From contig QHWB01000045.1 in the NCBI GenBank assembly GCA_003222395.1, positions 23,004 through 87,003 on the forward strand: a DNA stretch of 64,000 bases. The letters are read 5' to 3'. Shown here piece after piece: positions 29,355-38,373 of this stretch. The DNA comes from Acidobacteriota bacterium (GTDB lineage: Bacteria > Acidobacteriota > Vicinamibacteria > Vicinamibacterales > CAVVIG01). Position 1 is the stretch's first letter. Each line of letters begins with the position of its first letter. Position numbers and translations under genes: made by a program. A model generated the notes under the pieces. That model was not told the origin of the DNA. It searched no databases and saw only the letters and a program-made list of their open reading frames with translations.

Positions 29355-29981
29355 ATGCAGGTGCTGATCGCGGAAGACGATCGCGTCACCGGAGAAATTC
29401 TCGCGCGCACGCTTCAGCGATGGAACTACGAGACGGCCGTCGTGGGCAACGGGACGCAGGCGTGGGAACATCTGCGCACCATCAACGCGCCGACGCTTGC
29501 GATCCTTGACTGGATGATGCCCGGCATGGACGGTCCCGACGTTTGCCGCAGGGTCCGCTCGGAGCTGCCGCTGGCGAACATGTACCTGCTGCTCGTCACG
29601 GCGCGCGAGAGCCGCGGCGACGTGATTGCCGGCCTCGACGCCGGCGCCGACGACTACATCATCAAGCCGTTCGATCCCGAGGAGCTGAGGGCGCGCGTCG
29701 CGGTCGGCGTGCGCGTGCTACGGCTGCAGCAGAAGCTCGCTGAGCGCGTCGCCGAACTGCAGACCGCGCTCTCCAGCGTCAAGCAGCTGCGCGGACTGCT
29801 TCCGATCTGCAGCTACTGCAAGCGCATTCGCGGCGACGATCAATATTGGCAGCAGGTCGAAGGGTATATCGCGGAGCATTCCGACGCGCAGTTCAGCCAC
29901 GGCATCTGCCCGAGCTGCTACGCGACGATCTCGGCGCAGCTCGACGCCGTCTCAAAAAAATTCCCCGACGCGCCACGGTGA
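29355..29981 (+). CDS. Response regulator with C-terminal Cys-rich (zinc-ribbon-like) domain
   Basis: 208 residues. Receiver 1-120 (VLIAEDDRVTGEILARTL, aspartate in LAILDWMMPGMDG, lysine in DDYIIKPF). Then comes a coiled-coil linker (LQQKLAERVAELQTALSSVKQLRGLL) and the terminal motif PICSYCKRIRGDDQYWQQVEGY...HGICPSCY, two C-x2-C pairs that could hold a metal. The ATG at 29355 follows TATACT (29338-29343) by 11 nt. It is divergent from the hybrid kinase, which suggests they act together. This receiver/Cys-motif combination is widespread in Acidobacteria and delta-proteobacteria; the output is unknown. Confidence 0.88.
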   Translation: MQVLIAEDDRVTGEILARTLQRWNYETAVVGNGTQAWEHLRTINAPTLAILDWMMPGMDGPDVCRRVRSELPLANMYLLLVTARESRGDVIAGLDAGADDYIIKPFDPEELRARVAVGVRVLRLQQKLAERVAELQTALSSVKQLRGLLPICSYCKRIRGDDQYWQQVEGYIAEHSDAQFSHGICPSCYATISAQLDAVSKKFPDAPR

Positions 29982-30498
29982 GTGCTCCGGCCACGATCTG
30001 AGCGCGTCGATCGCCCACGCGTTGCTCTTGTCGGCGTGGCAGCCGGTGCATGCGTTCGGCACCTTCAAGCGTTCGGCCGCGCCGGGAGAGATGAACCGCA
30101 TCGTGTGGCTGCGGACCATGACGTCGCCGAGCGTCTGCGCGATCGCGCGCCTGTGGCACGCGACGCATTCGACACCGGCATCCGGAGGTCGGCGTTGTTG
30201 GTCGTGCCGTGGACGTCGTGGCAGTTGAAGCAGGTCACGCCGCGCAGGTACATGCGGCTCGTCACGAAGTCGTTGCCCTGCATCCGGTTCTTGTGCGCCG
30301 TGCCGTCGGCGTAATAGAGGAAATCCTGCCTGCCGAGCTCCGGTTCATCGAGCCGCCAGAAATCGCGAAGATTCGTGGTTGCGGCCACATGGAAACCGAC
30401 CGGCCAGTCGTAGTGACGTCCCTCGATCGGATCCTTCAGCGGCTGTCGGGCGCGGCGAATCCCGCGAGAAAGACCGCGGCGACACCGAGTTTCGTCAA
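29952..30498 (-). pseudogene. Multiheme cytochrome c, internally deleted and frameshifted
   Basis: The original start appears to be a TTG at 30498 overlapping the TlpA-like gene stop, followed by a signal-like TKLGVAAVFLAGFAAP in one frame that stops soon after. A second frame continues with KDPIEGRHYDWPVGFHV...LGRQDFLYYADGTAHKNRMQGNDFVTSRMYLRGVTCFNCHDVHGT. A further shift near 30180-30200 leads to GVECVACH, then NACTGCHADKSNAWAIDAL and the end at 29952. Three CxxCH heme sites remain. The N-terminal half and a middle stretch with more CxxCH are missing. Its 3' end overlaps the convergent response regulator by 30 nt. Relatives are exported multiheme cytochromes. Confidence 0.75.
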
Positions 30499-31337
30499 TG
30501 CTGGCTGGAAACCTCTGCGACGATCTGGCGCGCGAGGGGAAGGCTGATGCCGCAGTTGGGATCGTCGACCCGGCAGCGCGCGACCGTCAGATCGCAGCCG
30601 CACGTGCACGGCTTCGCGTTGAGCTTCTCGAGCGCTTCGGTTCGTTTCGCCGGCGACAGCTTCGAGAGGTCGACGCCCGGGATGTTCAGCGCCTGCGCGC
30701 CGTTCTCGAGCTTCAGGCCTTGGGCCTGGTCCACTTCTTCGATGGTCGTGTTGACCGACAGTCCCGCGAGCGCGCGCGTCTCCTCCTCGGTGAGGCGCGC
30801 CGCCAGCATGCCGACGTGCTTCTGCACGATGCGTCCGTCGCGATCGATGACGAACGACGTGGGCAGCGCGGCGACGCCGGGGAACAGCTTGTCGAGCTCC
30901 GGCGATGCCATCACGATCGGATAGTTCATGGCGTGCTCGGCGACAAAGCGCTTCACCACCTCGACGCCCGCTTCGTCCTGCGAGATGCCTATGACCTGCA
31001 GCCAATCGCGGTACTTCGCCTGCAGCGCGATCAAATCCGGAATCTCCGCGCGGCACGGCGGACACCACGTCGCCCAGAAGTTGACGATCGTCACTTTGCC
31101 GCGCAGCGACGCCAGCGAGATCTCGCGCCCGTCGATCGTCCTCGCGCTGAAGGACGGTGCGTCGGCCGGATGCCTGAAGAACCGGATCGTCATTCGCTCG
31201 CCGGCCGGTTCCGGCGACGAGGCGTCGGCAGCTTCATCGCGAGCGGCCCGTGAGTAGCGTGCGCCGAGCCACACGACCGAGATGGCGAGCAGCGCGACGC
31301 CGACGATGCCGACGAGGAACGTGTCGCGAGATCTCAT
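30495..31337 (-). CDS. TlpA-like thioredoxin with C-terminal Cys-cluster
   Basis: 280 residues. An N-terminal membrane anchor (TFLVGIVGVALLAISVVWLGA) places the thioredoxin domain (about 60-200) in the periplasm. The redox site is NFWATWCPPCRAEIP, and the cis-proline is in VAALPTSFVIDRDG. The C-terminal tail CTCGCDLTVARCRVDDPNCGIS carries five cysteines in a pattern reminiscent of the CcmH-type CxxC region. This suggests a role in apocytochrome c reduction or haem attachment. The adjacent downstream cytochrome c gene (now a pseudogene) fits that role. Confidence 0.88.
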   Translation of the reverse strand: MRSRDTFLVGIVGVALLAISVVWLGARYSRAARDEAADASSPEPAGERMTIRFFRHPADAPSFSARTIDGREISLASLRGKVTIVNFWATWCPPCRAEIPDLIALQAKYRDWLQVIGISQDEAGVEVVKRFVAEHAMNYPIVMASPELDKLFPGVAALPTSFVIDRDGRIVQKHVGMLAARLTEEETRALAGLSVNTTIEEVDQAQGLKLENGAQALNIPGVDLSKLSPAKRTEALEKLNAKPCTCGCDLTVARCRVDDPNCGISLPLARQIVAEVSSQH

Positions 31338-31390
31338 GAACAGATCGCGGCCCTTTCGGGCGCCGCGTCCTACCAGTGTAAGCTGAAGCG

Positions 31391-32131
31391 GTGCCGATTC
31401 AAACCGTGTTTCTCGACGCGGGCGGCGTCCTCGTCAACCCGAACTGGACACGCGTCAGCGACGCGCTCGGCCGCCACGGTGTCCGTGTGGCCGCCGCCGA
31501 CCTCGCCGCAGCGGAGCCACGCGCGAAAAAGCAGCTCGACACCGGCGCCACCATTCAGGTGACGAACGATCAGCAGCGCGGCTGGACCTACTTCAACCTC
31601 GTGCTGAGCGCGTGCGGCATGCCGCGCTCGGCGGCGAACGACGCGGCGCTCGCCGAGCTCCATGCCTATCATCAGACGTCCAACCTGTGGGAATCGGTAC
31701 CTGACGAAGTGGTCCCCGCATTGACCGCGCTGCGCGGCTTCGGTTACCGCCTCTTCGTCGTGTCGAACGCGAACGGCACGCTGCGACGCGCGTTCGCGCG
31801 GCTCGGGCTGTTGGACGCCGTCGATGGGCTCTTCGATTCATGCGACGAGGCCGTCGAGAAACCCGATCCGCGCTTCTTTCACATAGCCCTCGCCCGCACG
31901 GGCGCCTCGGCGTCTACCACGATTCACGTCGGCGACCTCTATCACGTCGACGTCGTCGGCGCGCGCGCCGCCGGCATCCAGCCGGTGCTGCTCGACGTGG
32001 GCGACTTGTATCCGGACTGCGATTGCCCCCGCGTCCGTTCGCTCGCCGCGCTCGTCGAATTCTTACGGGCGGCCGTGCGTGTCCGCCCGTCACGGGCCGA
32101 CACGACGGTCGGTCCCTGCAAAGGCACGTAG
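31391..32131 (+). CDS. HAD family hydrolase
   Basis: 246 residues, cytoplasmic phosphatase-like. Motif I is TVFLDAGGVLVNPNW (nucleophile D9; the acid/base position is Gly-Gly rather than the usual Asp, so catalysis may differ). Motif II is FVVSNANGTLRRAF, motif III is the Lys in EKPDPRFFHIAL, and motif IV is IHVGDLYHVDVVGARAAG. The layout is that of the subclass I haloacid dehalogenase/phosphoglycolate phosphatase group. The GTG at 31391 follows TAAGCT by exactly 6 nt, another leaderless-type start. The substrate is unknown. It lies upstream of two exported-protein genes. Confidence 0.85.
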   Translation: MPIQTVFLDAGGVLVNPNWTRVSDALGRHGVRVAAADLAAAEPRAKKQLDTGATIQVTNDQQRGWTYFNLVLSACGMPRSAANDAALAELHAYHQTSNLWESVPDEVVPALTALRGFGYRLFVVSNANGTLRRAFARLGLLDAVDGLFDSCDEAVEKPDPRFFHIALARTGASASTTIHVGDLYHVDVVGARAAGIQPVLLDVGDLYPDCDCPRVRSLAALVEFLRAAVRVRPSRADTTVGPCKGT

Positions 32132-32137
32132 GAGATC

Positions 32138-32518
32138 ATGATGATGAAGGTCTTGGCGTTCACGCTTGCAACCGCGGCACTCGTCACGGCCGATCAAACC
32201 TACCCGGGCCAGCCGACGCAGGCGAAGGTGTGGATCCAGAATCACGGCCGGAGCGAAGTCGTTCCGGTCAGCCTGCAGGAAGCCGCGAGCGATACGCAGC
32301 TGAAGGTGCAGGTGAGCGGCACGCCGAACGTGCAGATCGTCAACGGTGTCGACGCGCGCCTCGTGCGGCAGACGTGGCAGTACTCGCGTGTCGTCATCGG
32401 ATCGGGACAGGATCCGATCGTCGAGTTGAACAAGGCGGGCGCTGACGGCTGGGAGACAACGGGCCTGCAGCTGACCGAGTCGCGCGGCGTCGCGTATGTT
32501 CTGAAGAGGCCGAGATGA
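32138..32518 (+). CDS. Small exported protein, hypothetical
   Basis: 126 residues with a signal peptide (KVLAFTLATAALVTA|DQTYPGQPT). The rest resembles a small beta-sandwich (KVWIQNHGRSEVVPVSLQEAAS, VQVSGTPNVQIVNG, WQYSRVVIGSGQDPIVELNKAGADGWETTGLQL); the last block resembles the DUF4177 pattern. AGGAG lies about 8 nt before three consecutive ATG codons (32138-32146). Its TGA overlaps the ATG of the copper-binding lipoprotein gene, so the two are coupled. Function unknown. Confidence 0.75.
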   Translation: MMMKVLAFTLATAALVTADQTYPGQPTQAKVWIQNHGRSEVVPVSLQEAASDTQLKVQVSGTPNVQIVNGVDARLVRQTWQYSRVVIGSGQDPIVELNKAGADGWETTGLQLTESRGVAYVLKRPR

Positions 32519-33150
32519 CCCAGGCCGGCCGGCTTCGCCGCGTTCTCGCGGCCGCCGCCATCGTCGTCAGCGCCTGCTCGAGGTCCGAGCCGGCGAAACC
32601 CGCCGCGCCGCAGTCGTCGCCGCCGGATTCCTCGACCGGCATCGTCAAGGGACGGGTGCCGCTGCCGACACCCGGCGCCACGATCGTCGTCGTGCTCGAA
32701 CCGAAAGACGAACGATCGTTTCCACCGCAGAGCGATACGCCGGTGATGGATCAGGTCGGGCTGACGTTCGGCCCGCCGCTGCTCTTCGTGCGAACGGGGC
32801 AGCCGGTCGAATTCCGCAACAGCGACGCCACGCTGCACAACGTCCACGTGAGCAACGAGGACACGCGCGAAGGCGCGTTCAACGTCGCGATTCCGACCGA
32901 CGGCTCGTACACCTACACGTTCGCGCGCGACGGCTTCTACCACGTCGGGTGCGACATCCATCCGGCGATGTCGGCAGAGATCGTGTCGACGACATCGCCG
33001 TACGCGACCGTGGCAGATAGTGAAGGCACCTTTGAGCTGCCGGACGTCGAGCCCGGCGCCTACTCATTGACCATCTATGCGAGCGGCACGAAAACGCGGC
33101 GCGATGTAGAGGTGAGACGCGGGACGATGACGATCGCGACGTCGCCATGA
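32515..33150 (+). CDS. Cupredoxin-like lipoprotein
   Basis: 211 residues. The lipobox VVSACSRSEP (Cys at about 22) marks a membrane-anchored exported lipoprotein. A plastocyanin-like cupredoxin domain (about 75-165) has FVRTGQPVEFRNSDATLHNVHVSNED (His ligand), then FYHVGCDIHPAMSAEIV (Cys, His, Met ligands), a type 1 copper site. A carboxypeptidase-regulatory-like beta-domain follows at the C-terminus (TVADSEGTFELPDVEPGAYSLTIYASG). It probably carries electrons in the periplasm. Its ATG overlaps the previous gene's TGA. A 17-bp hairpin lies right after its stop. Confidence 0.85.
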   Translation: MTQAGRLRRVLAAAAIVVSACSRSEPAKPAAPQSSPPDSSTGIVKGRVPLPTPGATIVVVLEPKDERSFPPQSDTPVMDQVGLTFGPPLLFVRTGQPVEFRNSDATLHNVHVSNEDTREGAFNVAIPTDGSYTYTFARDGFYHVGCDIHPAMSAEIVSTTSPYATVADSEGTFELPDVEPGAYSLTIYASGTKTRRDVEVRRGTMTIATSP

Positions 33151-33152
33151 AG

Positions 33153-33191
33153 GAGGGATTTGAGATTCGTCGTTCGAATCCCAAATCCCTC
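33153..33191 (+). terminator. Terminator-like hairpin after the cupredoxin gene
   Basis: Arms 33153-33169 (GAGGGATTTGAGATTCG) and 33175-33191 pair in 16 of 17 positions around a 5-nt loop. It lies 3 nt past the stop codon and 18 nt before the convergent Kelch gene stop, so it could serve both genes. No U-run follows. The sequence resembles the inverted repeat inside glgE. Confidence 0.7.
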
Positions 33192-33209
33192 GGCATCACG
33201 ACAGCCTGT

Positions 33210-35993
33210 CTATCGCTTCAACCAAACGTTGACAGTGACTGATCCTCCGCCCGCCGTCGGCACGCGGAACGTCCCCACCATCACGAAACCCGATGGCGGT
33301 GTACCGCCGGCCTCCAGCAGGAGAATCGATCCGACGGGCCAATCGGGTCCGGCCGGTCCCTGTGGTCCGGTCGCGCCGGTCGCACCGGTGGCGCCCGTCG
33401 GCCCGATGGGTCCTTGCGGTCCGCCAGCGCCCGTTGCGCCTCGCGCGCCGGCTGGTCCAACGGTTCCTTGCGGTCCAACCGGTCCTTGCTCCCCGGTCGC
33501 GCCGGTCGCGCCGGTCGGACCAGTCGCACCCTGTGGCCCTTGATCCCCGGTCGCACCTTGCGCACCCGCCGGTCCGATCGATCCTTCCGGTCCGGTCGCA
33601 CCGGTCGGACCAACCGCACCCTGCGCGCCCGCCGCACCGGTCGGGCCAACCGCTCCTTGTGCGCCTGTCGCGCCGGTCGGCCCGATCGCACCTTGAGCGC
33701 CGGCGGCGCCCGTGGAGCCGCTTGGACCGGCAGCTCCAGCCGGTCCGACGAGATTCTGGAGCTGGGCGACGTCATCGATCAGCACCGCGGCGAACGCGGC
33801 GAAGTTGAATGCGTTCGAATCGAATCGAATGGCGCGAATGCCCGGACCATTCAACGTGAAGATTTGGGCCGGCACGTCGGAGAAGCTCGAAATCAGCGCT
33901 TCGCCGACAGTCGCTAATTCGTGTCCAATCGCATCGAGCGCGTGCGCGCTCCACTGCGGATGCGTGATGCCGCTCGGACCTGTCAGCAGCAGCGGCCGCG
34001 TGAACGTCAGGTGGTCGAGCGCGACGGGGAAGTTCATCGTGTACGACAATGCCTGACCCGCCGACCCGCACTGTGTCAGGACATTTGGCATCGAGGCCGC
34101 CTGGGTGGCCTGGCCGTTGTAGGTGGCCGCCGAGTTCACGATGCCCACCGTGGAACCGGGCGTTATGCCGGAGAGTGTGATGCCGAACTGCGCCAGGTAC
34201 GTCGTGGCGTCGGTGCAGTTCGCGCCGGCCGATATGGAGTCGAAGTTCAGCATGACGGTTCCGGCCGCCAGCCCTTGCGGACCCTGTGGACCTTGCGCGC
34301 CGGTTGCGCCGGTCGCGCCAACCGGTCCCTGTCCACCCTGCGGTCCCTGAGGACCAGTCGCGCCAGTCGGACCGATTGATCCCTGAGCGCCTGTTGCGCC
34401 GGCCGGTCCCTGTGCACCCGTCGGTCCGGCTGCTCCCTGAGAGCCGGTCGCGCCGGTCGGACCGATCAGTCCCTGCGAGCCCGTCGCGCCAGTCGCACCC
34501 TGCGGGCCGGTCGCCCCGGTCGCCCCGGTCGCCCCGGTCGCCCCGGTCGCCCCGATCGCGCCCTGCGGCCCGGTTGCGCCCGTTGGTCCGGTTGCACCCA
34601 TTGATCCCGTTGCGCCCGTAGCACCCGTCGGTCCTGTGGCGCCCGGCACACCCGTTGGCAACACGACTCTCACGTTGACTGAGTCGCTGCTCTGATGCCC
34701 TGAGCCATCCACCGCGGTCACGGTGAACGTGTACGCGCCAACGCTCAACGTCAGCGTGATTGATTGCCCGGCTGCGTTCACCACACCGGGTCCGGACCAC
34801 GAGTAGCTCGTAGGCGTTCCGACAACAGGGGCTGCCGTCAAGGTCACCGTCGCTTGCGCGATCGCGTTCGACGTGACGGTGACATCCGTTCCGGCGTCGA
34901 CGAGCAGCGACGACGTCAGCGCCCACGTGTCGTTCAACATGACGCTGCCGTTGTTGCCGCCGAACACGATCATCGTCTGCCGGATGGGGTCGTATGCGGC
35001 GGAGTGCGCGTAACGTGCAGCCGGCGGCGTACCGCTTGGAGCAAGTGACGTCCATGCCTGGCCGCTTGTTGCATTCGTGTTGCTCATCACCGAGATGTCG
35101 TTCAAGAGCACGCTGTTGTTGCTTCCGCCGAAAACGAGCATCCGATGCTGCGCGGGATCGACAACCGTCGAGTGACTCACGCGTGCCGACGGCGCAGTGC
35201 CGAGCAACACCCACGTCGGAGTACCACCCAGGCCATTTGCATTCAGCAGCGCCCACGGGTTGCCGAATAGCGTGCCGCCGCAATCGGGGTGGCCCCCGAA
35301 CACGATCATTTCGTTCGCGGCGGCGTCATACACGGCCGTGTGGCGCATACGCGCCTCAGGCAATCCGCCCGCTGCGCTGACCGGCAGCCACGCAGGCGAT
35401 CCGCCGAGGCCGTTGGCGAAGGTGAGGATCCACGTATCGTTGGACTCGCCGCCGCAATAGCCTTCGGTGCGGTTGCCGCCGAAGACGATCATCCGGTTGT
35501 TCACGGCGTCGTAGACAGAACTGGACGAATTGCGGGCCGCAGGCGCAGCACCTGAAGGCGACAATTGAACCCATGCGGGCGTGCCGCCGAGGCCGTTGGC
35601 GTTCGTGAGAACCCACACGTCGTTGCGCGGCGGCGGTGCGCCGGCACAGTAGCCGCCAGAGGCGCCGCCGAACACGACCATCCGATTGTTCGTGGCGTCG
35701 TACACGGCATTAGGTGCGTACCGAGCATCGGGTCCGACGCCGGTGGGCGTCAGTTGTGTCCACGCCGGTGCGCCGGTGAGACCGCTTGCGTGGGCCAGCA
35801 CCCAGACGTCATTCAGGGGCGCGCAGTTGGCAGCGCCGCCGAACATGATCGCGCGATCGTTTGCGCTGTCGTAGACCATCTCCTGATAGAAACGAGCGGG
35901 CGGAGGATTGCTGGCGTTGACGGTCACCCATTGCTGCGCGGAAACGTTTGCTGCTGTGAGAAGAACCCCAGCGAGTCCGACGAACACACACAA
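33210..35993 (-). CDS. Kelch-repeat and collagen-like surface protein
   Basis: About 927 residues. A signal peptide ([24 protein letters not shown]) is followed by six to seven Kelch/galactose-oxidase-like repeats (NDRAIMFGG...NDVWVL), a PKD-like beta-domain ([14 protein letters not shown]), collagen-like block 1 (G-X-Y, rich in [10 protein letters not shown]), a domain of unknown type ([30 protein letters not shown]), collagen-like block 2, and the end [21 protein letters not shown] promoter at 36067-36094 puts transcription start near 36060, so starts farther upstream are excluded. A TTG at 35993 or GTG at 35987 just before the signal peptide is likely; the exact start is uncertain. Large, repeat-rich, exported; an adhesin or matrix role is inferred. 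Confidence 0.82.
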   Translation of the reverse strand: MCVFVGLAGVLLTAANVSAQQWVTVNASNPPPARFYQEMVYDSANDRAIMFGGAANCAPLNDVWVLAHASGLTGAPAWTQLTPTGVGPDARYAPNAVYDATNNRMVVFGGASGGYCAGAPPPRNDVWVLTNANGLGGTPAWVQLSPSGAAPAARNSSSSVYDAVNNRMIVFGGNRTEGYCGGESNDTWILTFANGLGGSPAWLPVSAAGGLPEARMRHTAVYDAAANEMIVFGGHPDCGGTLFGNPWALLNANGLGGTPTWVLLGTAPSARVSHSTVVDPAQHRMLVFGGSNNSVLLNDISVMSNTNATSGQAWTSLAPSGTPPAARYAHSAAYDPIRQTMIVFGGNNGSVMLNDTWALTSSLLVDAGTDVTVTSNAIAQATVTLTAAPVVGTPTSYSWSGPGVVNAAGQSITLTLSVGAYTFTVTAVDGSGHQSSDSVNVRVVLPTGVPGATGPTGATGATGSMGATGPTGATGPQGAIGATGATGATGATGATGPQGATGATGSQGLIGPTGATGSQGAAGPTGAQGPAGATGAQGSIGPTGATGPQGPQGGQGPVGATGATGAQGPQGPQGLAAGTVMLNFDSISAGANCTDATTYLAQFGITLSGITPGSTVGIVNSAATYNGQATQAASMPNVLTQCGSAGQALSYTMNFPVALDHLTFTRPLLLTGPSGITHPQWSAHALDAIGHELATVGEALISSFSDVPAQIFTLNGPGIRAIRFDSNAFNFAAFAAVLIDDVAQLQNLVGPAGAAGPSGSTGAAGAQGAIGPTGATGAQGAVGPTGAAGAQGAVGPTGATGPEGSIGPAGAQGATGDQGPQGATGPTGATGATGEQGPVGPQGTVGPAGARGATGAGGPQGPIGPTGATGATGATGPQGPAGPDWPVGSILLLEAGGTPPSGFVMVGTFRVPTAGGGSVTVNVWLKR

Positions 35994-36066
35994 TCGACCG
36001 ATACGAGTCGCACCCTTCCCTTGGCTCGGCTGTCTGAAACTAGCTCGGCTGTTTAGGAGATGCGTA

Positions 36067-36094
36067 AAGATACGCTGTTGTTTGGTATTGTCAA
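36067..36094 (-). promoter_or_regulatory. Sigma70-like promoter of the Kelch/collagen gene
   Basis: On the minus strand TTGACA (36089-36094) and TATCTT (36067-36072) are separated by 16 nt. The -35 is perfect. The surrounding 100 nt are AT-rich compared with the genome. Confidence 0.7.
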
Positions 36095-36151
36095 GTTCAC
36101 AAGATGACACAATATGACACGATGTTCGGATGATCACGACAGCGCAAATCG

Positions 36152-36157
36152 TATAAT
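36152..36157 (+). promoter_or_regulatory. -10 box TATAAT before the KdpD-like kinase
   Basis: Perfect TATAAT ending 9 nt before the TTG at 36167. A leaderless or near-leaderless mRNA is implied. Confidence 0.65.
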
Positions 36158-36166
36158 CGACACGTT

Positions 36167-37393
36167 TTGCTGAAGTTCGCGGCGCGGTTTCCGTTCTGGA
36201 CGGCGATCGGATCGGTCGCGGCGGCTGTCGGTTTGCTCGAGTTCATCAGGCCGACGGTCAACGGCGCGAGCGCGGCGCAGGTGTTGCTGCTGGTCGTACT
36301 GCTGGCCGCGCGCTTCTGCGGCAGCCGTCCGGCGCTCGTCGCCGCCGTTCTCGCCGTCGCAGCCTTCATCCGGTACTTCCTCACTCCGAGCGGCTTCGCA
36401 TTCGGCGAGCCGAACGACTGGGCGGCGCTCGTTGCCTTCATCATCATCGCGGCGGTCGGCTTCGAGCTCGCGGCGCGCGCCGAGCGTCGAGCCGAAGAAG
36501 TGGCGCACCTCTATGCGCAGCTTCAGGCGGCGTTCGAGCGCGAGAGCGAGGCGGAAGCGACGCGCCGCAGCGAACGGCTGAAGGCGACGCTGCTCGACGC
36601 GATGAGCCACAACCTCAGGACGCCGCTCACCGCGATCAAAGCGTCGGTGACGGCGCTCCTCGGATCGCATACCTGGCGCCGCGACGCGGCGCTGCGCGGC
36701 GATGAGCAGCGCGAGCTGCTGCAGATCATCGACGAGGAATCGGACCGCTTGAACCGTTTCGTCGGCGGGCTGGTCACGAGCCCCGACGAAGAAGCGGCGC
36801 ACCCCTCGACGCTCCGATCGATCGACATCGGCGTCATCGTCGCGAACGCGGTGGCGCGCGCCGAAACGCTGACGCGCGACTACAGCGTCGTCGTCTCGTC
36901 CGGCGACGTGCCGCCGGTGAGCGTCGATCCCTCGTCGCTGACCGAAGTGATCTACATGCTGCTGGACAACGCGAGCAAGTACGCGCCGCCGCGGACGGCC
37001 ATCCAGATCGCGACCCACCGGTTCGACGCCCATCACGTCGCCGTGACGGTGACCGATGAAGGGCCGGGGATTCCCGACGAGCTCCGCGAGCGCGTGTTCG
37101 ACAAGTTCTTCCGCATCGCGAACCGCGAATCCGCCGACCCGTCGCGCCGCGGCGTCGGACTGGGGCTGCCGCTCGCGCGCCGCTTGATTCAGATGCAGGG
37201 GGGACGGGTGTGGATCGAGACGCCGCCGTCTGGCCGCGGCGCGTCGATCATTGTCGCCGTACCGATCGCGCCCGGCCTAGAGAGCGGCGATCGCGAGAAA
37301 CGCCCAGCCGAGGACGAACGCGACGCCGCCGACGGGCGTGAGCGCGCCGAAGATGCTCACGCCCGTCAGCGCGAGCGCGTACAGGCTTCCTGA
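36167..37393 (+). CDS. Sensor histidine kinase with DUF4118 membrane domain (KdpD-C-like)
   Basis: 408 residues. Residues 1-110 hold four membrane helices like the KdpD C-terminal DUF4118 domain ([51 protein letters not shown]). His[22 protein letters not shown] (about 150), N-box [19 protein letters not shown], and [21 protein letters not shown] follow. The kinase domain is complete by residue 367. The last 40 residues ([27 protein letters not shown]) are charged and are antisense to the 3' end of the DUF423 gene, an overlap of 117 nt. The start is a TTG after a TATAAT box. The kinase has no receiver next to it; the lone receiver at 38374-38763 is a candidate. Confidence 0.88.
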   Translation: MLKFAARFPFWTAIGSVAAAVGLLEFIRPTVNGASAAQVLLLVVLLAARFCGSRPALVAAVLAVAAFIRYFLTPSGFAFGEPNDWAALVAFIIIAAVGFELAARAERRAEEVAHLYAQLQAAFERESEAEATRRSERLKATLLDAMSHNLRTPLTAIKASVTALLGSHTWRRDAALRGDEQRELLQIIDEESDRLNRFVGGLVTSPDEEAAHPSTLRSIDIGVIVANAVARAETLTRDYSVVVSSGDVPPVSVDPSSLTEVIYMLLDNASKYAPPRTAIQIATHRFDAHHVAVTVTDEGPGIPDELRERVFDKFFRIANRESADPSRRGVGLGLPLARRLIQMQGGRVWIETPPSGRGASIIVAVPIAPGLESGDREKRPAEDERDAADGRERAEDAHARQRERVQAS

Positions 37394-37639
37394 AAACAGC
37401 ACGATTCCGATCGTGAAGCTCCAGCCCGCAGCCGGCATGAGCCAGCCGTCGATGCGCGTCATCAGCGCCGAGACGAGCAGGAGCGCGAGCGCGTGATACA
37501 TGTGGTAACGGACGGCCGTCTCGAACACGGCGACCATGTCGGGCGCGAGACGCCCGCGCAGCCCGTGCGCGCCGAAGGCGCCGAGCGCGACGCCGACGAC
37601 GCCGCCGAGCGCCCCGATCAGGAGGAATGTCCGCGCCAT
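37277..37639 (-). CDS. DUF423 membrane protein (YwdK-like)
   Basis: 120 residues with four transmembrane helices ([76 protein letters not shown]). The motif GAFGAHGLRGRL and the later [12 protein letters not shown] are typical of DUF423. The ATG at 37639 overlaps the stop of the upstream exported-protein gene by 1 nt (TGATG). Function unknown in the family. Its last 117 nt overlap the end of the convergent histidine kinase gene. Confidence 0.9.
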   Translation of the reverse strand: MARTFLLIGALGGVVGVALGAFGAHGLRGRLAPDMVAVFETAVRYHMYHALALLLVSALMTRIDGWLMPAAGWSFTIGIVLFSGSLYALALTGVSIFGALTPVGGVAFVLGWAFLAIAAL

Positions 37640-38271
37640 CACTTCGTCGGCGCGTACTTCGCGAGCGCGCCCTCGTCCGACGTCGTGTTCACCAGCTCGT
37701 AGTCGAAACCGCCGTCGCCGCGCGCGGTGCGAACGGTCACGTTCGCGCTCCGCTCCCACGAGACGGTCTGATACCAGTCGCGCGGGTGTACCTCCCAGCG
37801 CGATCCGTCTTCGAGGACGATGTACCTGCCGTCGCGGCTCACCTCGCGCAGCAGATGGCCGCCGCCAAGGGCGGCATACGGTTCGGCGCGCGCCGGGGTC
37901 TTCACCGTTTTCTTGGTCACGCGCAGCTTGTGCTCCACGCCGGCTTCGTCGCGGACGTACACGCTGTTCTTCTCGAGCGCGAACGTCACCGGCGCGCCGG
38001 CCGACACGTCGATGGAGCGGCGGCCGACGGCCGCGGTGTCGCGCATCTCGATCCGCAGCGTGTCGGTCTCGATGACGTAAACGCTCACGTCGGCGAGCGC
38101 CCGCATTTCCACACCGGGCCTCGGCGGACCGAAGCTGCTGCTGCCGGGCCCGAAGTCAATCATCTGCCGCCTGGTCGACACGTCGCCCCACGTGCCCGTC
38201 TGCCAGGCTCGCTCGGCGGCGTGGCACACGACGCCGGCAACGAGGGCGGCCGTCAGGAGAACGATTCGCAT
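37639..38271 (-). CDS. Exported protein, hypothetical
   Basis: 210 residues with a signal peptide (RIVLLTAALVAGVVCHA|AERAWQTGTWG). Two regions of beta-strand-like sequence follow: WGDVSTRRQMIDFGP and the regularly spaced SVYVIETDTLRIEMRDT, then EGALVTFALEK-like SAGAPVTFALEKNSVYVRDEAGVEHKLRVTKK. The ATG at 38271 follows TATGCT by exactly 6 nt (a leaderless-type start). It is followed by DUF423 with overlapping stop and start. No domain recognised; probably periplasmic. Confidence 0.7.
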   Translation of the reverse strand: MRIVLLTAALVAGVVCHAAERAWQTGTWGDVSTRRQMIDFGPGSSSFGPPRPGVEMRALADVSVYVIETDTLRIEMRDTAAVGRRSIDVSAGAPVTFALEKNSVYVRDEAGVEHKLRVTKKTVKTPARAEPYAALGGGHLLREVSRDGRYIVLEDGSRWEVHPRDWYQTVSWERSANVTVRTARGDGGFDYELVNTTSDEGALAKYAPTK

Positions 38272-38373
38272 CGGCTCAGCATATCGTGGCGACGGCGGCG
38301 CGTAAATCAGGTTGCCACTGCGTCGGTCCAGCTGTCGCTGCAAACGATCCCGCGCGTCGCGAGTGCGATTGCG

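Noticed and set aside
34509..34553. GC-rich 9-bp array considered as an assembly artefact
   Set aside because: It encodes regular G-A-T triplets in frame with the surrounding collagen-like repeat, so it is consistent with real coding sequence.
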